From Microbacterium mangrovi (lineage in GTDB: Bacteria > Actinomycetota > Actinomycetes > Actinomycetales > Microbacteriaceae): DNA of 64,000 nucleotides. The DNA is taken from the NCBI RefSeq assembly GCF_000802305.1, contig NZ_JTDK01000017.1, positions 1 through 64,000 on the forward strand, given 5' to 3'. How positions within the stretch are numbered: the first letter of the stretch is position 1; each line of letters begins with the position of its first letter. The translations under genes were made by a program, and so were the position numbers. This document shows positions 58,802-64,000 of this stretch, in pieces. The notes beneath the pieces are model-generated. The model saw nothing but the letters and a program-made list of their open reading frames with translations, did no database searches and had not been told where the DNA came from.

Positions 58802-59899
58802 ATGGCTCAGCTGCTCGTCGGCGGGTACACCGCGGACATGGACGGATCCGCCTCCGGCATCGGGATGCTGCTGGCCGGTGACCCGGACTCGGCGTCGGCC
58901 TTCGGCCCGCTCGGGTTCGCCGGCACCGTGGTCGACTCCGAGTCGCCGTCGTGGATCACGCGGCATCCGTCGCTGGACGTGGTCTACGCGGCGCTCGAGG
59001 GTCAGGGTGCGGTGCGGGCGTACCGGCAGGTGGACGAGCGCCGGTTCGTGGCGTTCGGCGCCCCGGTGGAGGCGGGAGAGCTCGCCTGCCACGTGGCGGT
59101 CGCGCCGGATGTCGGGTCGCTGCTGGTCTCGTGCTGGGGTGACGGCCGGGTGGTGCGCGTCGGACTCGGTGCCGACGGGTTCCTGGGGGAGCGCAGCGAG
59201 CTTCCTGGGGTCGATGACCCCTGGGCGGACGAGCCGGTGTTCGGCGCGCAGCCGACGACGCTGTTCGGGGTGTCGACGGAGGAGGTCGAGCTGGCGTCCG
59301 CGCCGGACCGCGCCTCGCGCGCGCACCAGGCCCGGTTCCTGCCGGACGGCTGGCTGGCGACGACCGACATGGGGTTCGACGTCGTGCGGCTGTGGCGGGC
59401 GGATGCCGGTGCTCCGCGTCTGCGCGACGCGATCACGCTGCCGCGCGGCAGCGGTCCCCGGCACATGGTGTGGCATCCGTCCGGGCATCTGTACGTCGTC
59501 ACGGAACTGTCGCACGAGGTGTTCGTGCTGGCGCTCGGCGCTGATGGGCACTGGGGCATCGTGGGTTCCGCGCACCTCGGTGCCGGCATCCTCGTGGACG
59601 ACACCGCGGCCGAGATCGCGCTGTCGCGCGACGGCGAGTTCGTCTACGCGGGGGTGCGCGGGTCGAACACGATCGCGGTGCTGCGGGTGCGCGGCGAGGG
59701 TTCCGCGCTGGATGCCGTCGCCCTCGTCGAGGCGGGCGTGGACTGGCCGCGGCACCACGTGCTGGTGCGTGACACCCTGCTGGTGGCGGGGCAGCTGTCC
59801 GACGAGGTCGCGTCGCTCACGGTGGATGCCCGCTCCGGCATCCCGGGTCGTGCCCTGCACCGCACGGCGGTGCCGTCCCCGACCTGCCTCGTGGTGTGA
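58802..59899 (+). CDS. Lactonase family (YbhE-like) beta-propeller protein
   Basis: A 365-residue protein of the seven-bladed propeller family related to 6-phosphogluconolactonase and muconate lactonizing enzymes. The opening LLVGGYTADMDGSASGIGML, the recurrent blade ends (PSWITRHPSLDVVYAALEG, GPRHMVWHPSGHLYVVTEL, EIALSRDGEFVYAGVRGSNT) and a late RHHVLV fit the fold. Metal or active-site residues cannot be fixed from sequence. ATG 58802 follows CGGAGACTCAC. It may act in the pentose phosphate pathway, but many family members have other roles. Confidence 0.88.
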   Translation: MAQLLVGGYTADMDGSASGIGMLLAGDPDSASAFGPLGFAGTVVDSESPSWITRHPSLDVVYAALEGQGAVRAYRQVDERRFVAFGAPVEAGELACHVAVAPDVGSLLVSCWGDGRVVRVGLGADGFLGERSELPGVDDPWADEPVFGAQPTTLFGVSTEEVELASAPDRASRAHQARFLPDGWLATTDMGFDVVRLWRADAGAPRLRDAITLPRGSGPRHMVWHPSGHLYVVTELSHEVFVLALGADGHWGIVGSAHLGAGILVDDTAAEIALSRDGEFVYAGVRGSNTIAVLRVRGEGSALDAVALVEAGVDWPRHHVLVRDTLLVAGQLSDEVASLTVDARSGIPGRALHRTAVPSPTCLVV

Positions 59900-59939
59900 T
59901 CGCGGCGGCTCGGCTGCCGCCGCGCGGGATGATGGACGC

Positions 59940-60059
59940 ATGACCGGCGCCCAGCAGACCGTGTGGCTCGTCGTGTGCGCGGTGATGATCGCGACCACGC
60001 TCGTGGTGTTCATCGTGCAGTATCGCCGCCGCTACGGCCGCCACCGCGACGACGACTGA
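59940..60059 (+). CDS. Small membrane protein (39 residues)
   Basis: A 39-residue ORF with one hydrophobic helix (about 7-27, TVWLVVCAVMIATTLVVFIV) and an Arg-rich end (QYRRRYGRHRDDD). A GATGAT six bases before the ATG resembles the leaderless boxes of other genes here, which supports translation. Function is unknown. It could be a short tail-anchored protein or an unrecognised fragment. Confidence 0.5.
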   Translation: MTGAQQTVWLVVCAVMIATTLVVFIVQYRRRYGRHRDDD

Positions 60060-60072
60060 CCCCTGCACTGCT

Positions 60073-60123
60073 GTTCCGCCGACAAGATTTGCGCGCCCCG
60101 GGGACCATTGTTGTCGGTGGAAC
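60073..60123. repeat. 51-nt hairpin element, third copy of the TTGTCGGTGGAAC family
   Basis: GTTCCGCCGACAA (60073-60085) with TTGTCGGTGGAAC (60111-60123), one mismatch, 25-nt loop. The right arm is identical to that at 46148-46160. Confidence 0.75.
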
Positions 60124-60137
60124 CGGTGGGCGGTGCA

Positions 60138-60162
60138 GCGCCCTGAGCTTGTCGAAGGGCAA
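60138..60162. repeat. Inverted copy of the CCTTCGACAGG repeat family
   Basis: GCGCCCTGAGCTTGTCGAAG followed by GGCAA is the reverse complement of the units at 26595-26690 with one change. Confidence 0.75.
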
Positions 60163-60200
60163 CGCCCACGGCGCGCCCGGGCCCGCGGGATGATGGTCGC

Positions 60201-61358
60201 ATGCCCAGCCGCCCGGTGCCCCTGCGTCTGCTCGACCGTGATGCGTCGCGCGCGGACTGGATGGAGCTGTTCTTCGACCTGGTGTTCGTGGCGCTGATCG
60301 GTCAGCTGTCGGCGGGGTTGCGCACGCATCCCACCTTCGTCGAGCTCGGGGTGTTCTTGGCCCTGTTCGCGTCGGTGTGGTGGTCGTGGGTGAACCTGAC
60401 TTTCACGATCAGCATTCAGGTGGGGATGTCGCGGCGCACCCTGGCCGGGTTCATGCTGGCGGCGATGGCGGCGGTCGGCGTGATCGCGGTGGCAGCTCCG
60501 GATGCCGTCGGTGACCGCGCCTGGCTGTTCGCGGTCGGCAACGCGGCGATCCGGGTCATCATGTTGGGGCTGTGGGTTCGGCGCAGCTGGGGTTCCGGAA
60601 CGGGTTCGCGCATCCGCGTGCTGATGTACAACGGCGTGACCGCGATGATCTGGCTGCTGTCGGTGTTCGTCCCGTCACCGGGGCGGTTCGTGTTGTGGGC
60701 GCTGGCGATCGCGATCGAGATGTCGCTGCTGATCGTCTCGTCGCCAGGCCTGCTGCGGCGCATCGGGTCGATCAACGTCGAGTATCTCGCCGACCGGTTC
60801 GGCACGCTCGTGATCATCGCGCTGGGGGAGTCAGTGCTGGCGATCGTCGTCGTGGTGTCCGAGGATCCGTCGGGGATGGCGGCGCTGGTCGCCGTACTCG
60901 CGTTCGTGGTCACGGCGGGCCTGGCGTGGGGGATGTTCCTGTTCGGGATCGACGCGATGCGCGAAGGTCTGGAGAAGCTGCTCGCGCAGGACGATTCCCG
61001 CGGCATCGTCGAGACCGTCGCCTTCCTGCCGTTCCTGCTCGTGGCCGGGGTGATGATGCTCGCCGGGTCGGTGTCGCTGGCGATCACGTCGCCGTCGACG
61101 CCGTTGCCGCCCGCCGCGGCGGTCTCGCTGGGTCTCGGCGTGATGCTGTTCTATGCGACGAACGCCGCGATTTCACTGCGGTACGGCACCCCCTGGCGCC
61201 GGGTGCTGCCATGGGCGGTGCCGGCGATCGTCGCCCCGGCGTGCGTCGGCGCGGCGGCCCTGGTGCTCCCCGCCGCGTGGTCGGTCGCCGCGATGGCCGT
61301 CGTGATCGTCGGCATCGTGCTGCTCTCCGAGCGTCGCACGCTTCGTCGCGTCGCCTGA
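60201..61358 (+). CDS. Low temperature requirement protein A (LtrA) family
   Basis: A 385-residue protein with about ten hydrophobic helices. The LtrA signature is the N-terminal ASRADWMELFFDLVFVALIGQL, followed by WWSWVNLTFT and the mid-protein YLADRFGTLVIIALGESVLAI. LtrA was named for growth of Listeria at low temperature; its biochemical role is unknown. ATG 60201 is six bases past GATGAT. It converges with the AI-2E family gene across a strong bidirectional terminator. Confidence 0.92.
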   Translation: MPSRPVPLRLLDRDASRADWMELFFDLVFVALIGQLSAGLRTHPTFVELGVFLALFASVWWSWVNLTFTISIQVGMSRRTLAGFMLAAMAAVGVIAVAAPDAVGDRAWLFAVGNAAIRVIMLGLWVRRSWGSGTGSRIRVLMYNGVTAMIWLLSVFVPSPGRFVLWALAIAIEMSLLIVSSPGLLRRIGSINVEYLADRFGTLVIIALGESVLAIVVVVSEDPSGMAALVAVLAFVVTAGLAWGMFLFGIDAMREGLEKLLAQDDSRGIVETVAFLPFLLVAGVMMLAGSVSLAITSPSTPLPPAAAVSLGLGVMLFYATNAAISLRYGTPWRRVLPWAVPAIVAPACVGAAALVLPAAWSVAAMAVVIVGIVLLSERRTLRRVA

Positions 61359-61445
61359 GGATGGATGCCGGAGCGGCGCTGACCGCGCCGGTCCTCACGA
61401 GCAGCGAGACCACGATCGTCGTGTTGGCACCCGCCCGCACACGAC

Positions 61446-61478
61446 CGAGGGGCACGATCGGCGTGATCGTGCCCCTCG
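61446..61478. terminator. Bidirectional terminator between ltrA-like and AI-2E family genes
   Basis: A perfect 14-bp stem CGAGGGGCACGATC / GATCGTGCCCCTCG with a 5-nt loop lies between the converging genes, 18 bp from the stop at 61497. Confidence 0.8.
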
Positions 61479-61496
61479 ATGCATCCGCCCTGGGTG

Positions 61497-62696
61497 CTAG
61501 ACCTTGGCGTCCTGTTTGGGGATGAAGATCTGCTTGATGATCAGCAGGATCGCGGCGGTGACCGGGATCGCGACGAGCGCACCGAGCAGACCCAGCAGCG
61601 TGCCGCCGACCATGGCGCCGATCACGACGAGGGCACCCGGCACCGAGATGGTCTTGTTCATCACCCGCGGGGTGAGCACGTATGCCTCGATCTGGATGTA
61701 GACGAGGTAGATCACGCCGAAGATGAGCGCCTGCGTCGGGCTGCTGAACAGCGCGATGCCGGTGGCGACGATCAGGTACAGCACCGAACCGATGAGCGGG
61801 ATCAGGGTGATCAGGAACGCCACCACGGCCATCAGTGCCGGGTAGGGCAGTCCGATGAACAGGTGCAGGAAGAACGCGACCACCGAGTTGCAGAACGCGA
61901 GGATCACCATGCCGCCGAGGTATCCGCCGACCGAGTCGGTGATCTGGTCGGTGAGGGAGGCCGCGATCGGGCGGTTGCGGGCGGGGAGGAGCGTCGTGAA
62001 CGCCTGCTTGATCGTCGGCAGGCCGGCGAGGAAGTAGAGGCTCAGCACCAGAATGATGAGCAGGCCCGAGATGGCGGAGGCGATGCCCACGCCGACCTTC
62101 AGGATGCCTCCGCCGATGGCGGCGACGTTCGCCGGGTTGGACAGGAACTTCTGCACCTGCTTGGTGACCTGGTCGGTGATGTTGCCGAACGTGGCCGTCA
62201 GCCACGCGTAGAAGTCGGACTTCTGGAAGTCGGCGACCATCGCCGGGATGTTCTTGATCAGCTGCGAGATCTGGTCGACGGCGGCCGGCACGATGATCAG
62301 CAGCACGCCGGCGATGATCAGCGCGAAGATCGCGTAGACGATCACGATGCCCCATGCGCGGGACACGTGGTGCCGCTCGAACATGCGCACCACGGGGTCG
62401 AGGCCGAGCGCGGCGAACAGCGCGAAGACGATGTAGATGATGATCGTCGACAGGTTCGTGAACGCGATGCCGAGGGCGAACGCGAGCAGGCCGCCGAGGG
62501 TGAGCAGGAAGCCCACCATCACCGGATGGTTGATGCTGCGCCACTGCTGCGGGTCGGTGTCGGTTCGGGGACTGGGCGGCTGAGCGACGCCCGTCGGCGC
62601 TCCGAGCGTTGCGCCGCTGGGCGCGGCGGCCGGGCGGCGACGCAGACGGGTGCGCCGCTTCGGGCCGTGGGGATTGGTGTCGTCGGTCACGGTCAC
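61497..62696 (-). CDS. AI-2E family transporter
   Basis: A 399-residue membrane protein of the family that includes autoinducer-2 exporter TqsA and the Na+/H+ antiporters of the same fold. A basic, Pro/Ala-rich cytosolic start (about 55 residues) precedes eight or so helices. Family blocks are VDQISQLIKNIPAMVADF, SVGGYLGGMVILAFCNSV, GLPYPALMAVVAFLITLIPLIGSV and YVLTPRVMNKTISVPGALVV. GTG 62696 is chosen; GTG 62690 is an alternative. Substrate is unknown; the family name does not prove AI-2 export. Confidence 0.92.
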   Translation of the reverse strand: MTVTDDTNPHGPKRRTRLRRRPAAAPSGATLGAPTGVAQPPSPRTDTDPQQWRSINHPVMVGFLLTLGGLLAFALGIAFTNLSTIIIYIVFALFAALGLDPVVRMFERHHVSRAWGIVIVYAIFALIIAGVLLIIVPAAVDQISQLIKNIPAMVADFQKSDFYAWLTATFGNITDQVTKQVQKFLSNPANVAAIGGGILKVGVGIASAISGLLIILVLSLYFLAGLPTIKQAFTTLLPARNRPIAASLTDQITDSVGGYLGGMVILAFCNSVVAFFLHLFIGLPYPALMAVVAFLITLIPLIGSVLYLIVATGIALFSSPTQALIFGVIYLVYIQIEAYVLTPRVMNKTISVPGALVVIGAMVGGTLLGLLGALVAIPVTAAILLIIKQIFIPKQDAKV

Positions 62697-62931
62697 ACTC
62701 TATTGGTTGACAGGGAAATCCCAGGGAAACGGTTGCTCGACGCTCCGGTGTGCACCCCATCCGGCCTCGGATCAGCCGAATTGCTCGACGAAGCATCCCT
62801 CGCGCTGGTGACTCGGCGCTGGGTGCGCGGCGAGTACGGGCGCGCGGTCATGGATGGCTCCCATCTGTGGTCGGGTTCTTCTGCGGTCAGGTTCTCAGGT
62901 CGGCGTCGGCGGGTGGACGCCCCGGTGCGCG

Positions 62932-64000
62932 TCATGCGGCGGCCTCGGGTGTGGCGGTTCGGAATCGGGTGGGTGGTGGTTGGAGGTCGCCGAACGCGTA
63001 TCGGCGTTCGAGGCGCTGGTGAAGGATGACGGGTTCGATGTCGGGGTCGGGGGAGTGGAGGATGAAGGGTCCGGTTCCGTGACGGGTGATCCACCAGCCG
63101 TGGTGGTGCAGGTTCATGTGGTGGAACCTGCACAGCAGGATGCCGCGGTCCACATCGGTTCTGCCGCCTTCGGAGTGCAGGTCGATGTGGTGCGCTTCGC
63201 AGTGGGAGGGTGGTCTGTCGCACCCGGTCCAGCCGCACCCGCCGTCGCGTTGCGCGAGCGCGAGGCGTTGTTTCGCGGTGAACAGGCGGGTGTCGCGGCC
63301 GAGGGTGAGCGGGTTGCCGTTCGGATCGATGGTGATGGCGGTGGTGCCGGTGTCGCAGACGTGCTGTGCGGCGAACGCGGCCGGCACCGTGGTGTTGGTG
63401 TCTTCGATCACGGCCACCCCCGGTGTGCGGCGCCCGTCGTGGCCGGTGCCGGATGCGTGGCCGGTGCCCGGCGTCCTGCCGCGGCTGGTGTCGGTGACGA
63501 CGACCCGCACGCCGGCCTGCCGGGCACCGAACACCGACGCGGCGTCGGCGAGCGACCCGGTGTGCAGCACGTCGATCAGCAGGTCGTACGCGAGCTGGTC
63601 ATTCGTACGCGGGTCGGCGACCAGGGCGTCGGCCGCGGCCTTCTCGTCGGGGTCCACGAACCGGGGCCCACCGCGACGCGGCCGCAGCGCGGCATCCAGC
63701 ACGGACGTCACCCACGCGGCCCCGCCGGGCTCGAACCGGATCTTCGCGCACGTGACGCCGTCGGCATCCCGCCACATCCGGAACGACCGGGCCTCGTACT
63801 GCTCCTCGAACCGACGCCGGGCGCCTTCGGGATCGAGCTGGTCGCGGATGCACCGGGCCGCAGACCCGAGGTCTTCCACCGTGCGCCGCGACGCCTCATC
63901 GACGAGCTGTTCCGCCGCCGTCGCCCAGGCCGCCCGCGCATCGGCATCCATCGCCGGGTCACCCGATTCGGGCGGCTCGCCCAGCCCGCGCCGGATCGCC
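62932..64000 (-). CDS. DUF222/HNH endonuclease family protein (5' end outside the window)
   Basis: The last 355 codons of a gene that continues past the right edge; the frame is open beyond the ATG at 63951 to the window end, reading GLGEPPESGDPAMDADARAA. The DUF222 region (first 170 visible residues) includes FEEQYEARSFRMWRDADGV and NDQLAYDLLIDVL. The C-terminal HNH motif is CDRPPSHCEAHHIDLHSEGG and ILLCRFHHMNLHHHGW, with paired Cys/His ligands. Such 13E12-type genes are multicopy and frequently shuffled in actinobacteria. The activity is presumed DNA cleavage. The 235-bp gap to the AI-2E gene holds nothing I can identify. Confidence 0.9.
   Translation of the reverse strand, partial: AIRRGLGEPPESGDPAMDADARAAWATAAEQLVDEASRRTVEDLGSAARCIRDQLDPEGARRRFEEQYEARSFRMWRDADGVTCAKIRFEPGGAAWVTSVLDAALRPRRGGPRFVDPDEKAAADALVADPRTNDQLAYDLLIDVLHTGSLADAASVFGARQAGVRVVVTDTSRGRTPGTGHASGTGHDGRRTPGVAVIEDTNTTVPAAFAAQHVCDTGTTAITIDPNGNPLTLGRDTRLFTAKQRLALAQRDGGCGWTGCDRPPSHCEAHHIDLHSEGGRTDVDRGILLCRFHHMNLHHHGWWITRHGTGPFILHSPDPDIEPVILHQRLERRYAFGDLQPPPTRFRTATPEAAA

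Overview
The window is GC-rich (roughly 70 %) actinobacterial chromosome, most likely from the Microbacteriaceae and probably Microbacterium or a close relative. The basis is gene content (CrgA, NucS, DUF222/HNH protein, class E sortase, the pknB-pknA-pbpA-rodA-pstP-fhaB-fhaA cluster), GTG starts, many 4-nt ATGA/GTGA gene overlaps, leaderless-type promoters and a very high density of the heptamer GGATGCC/GGCATCC. There is no rRNA, CRISPR array, prophage or recognisable insertion sequence.

Layout. 1-7.3 kb: a small GntR regulator, an adenosine/adenine deaminase, metE, a glycosyltransferase, two small membrane proteins, a YbaK-type editing protein and a membrane-anchored unknown. 7.4-19.6 kb: ppiA, rhomboid, crgA, sortase, a 51-residue protein, pknB, pknA, pbpA, rodA, pstP, fhaB, fhaA and tRNA-Leu(CAG). 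This matches the origin-proximal cluster of Mycobacterium tuberculosis (Rv0009 to leuT), so oriC is probably not far to the left. A near-perfect parS (4089-4104) and two DnaA-box loci (6.27 and 8.9-9.0 kb) agree with that.

19.7-32 kb: mostly accessory and membrane functions (PAP2 phosphatase, GntR plus SdpI-like protein, DUF347 and DUF2127 proteins, an MprF-like transferase, HAD phosphatase, PPC-domain protein, NucS, MFS). 32-38.4 kb: a complete Mrp Na+/H+ antiporter operon with mrpB fused to mrpA. 38.5-46 kb: a secreted lytic transglycosylase, a penicillin acylase family enzyme and a TetR / ABC-like / YhgE-Pip operon. The ABC-like protein lacks its ATPase motifs and ends in four 24-residue repeats that are themselves copies of an intergenic repeat element.

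46-64 kb: argG, mog, moaC, a 2737-residue LPVTG-anchored surface protein, purA, a lactonase-like protein, LtrA, an AI-2E family exporter and a truncated DUF222/HNH gene running off the right end.

Themes. The serine/threonine kinases, phosphatase, FHA proteins, PBP, RodA, CrgA and transglycosylase form one programme of growth and division control at the wall. The sortase and the large LPXTG protein are potential partners 40 kb apart. Intergenic gaps are rich in short palindromic repeats of at least four sequence families, one of which has entered a reading frame.
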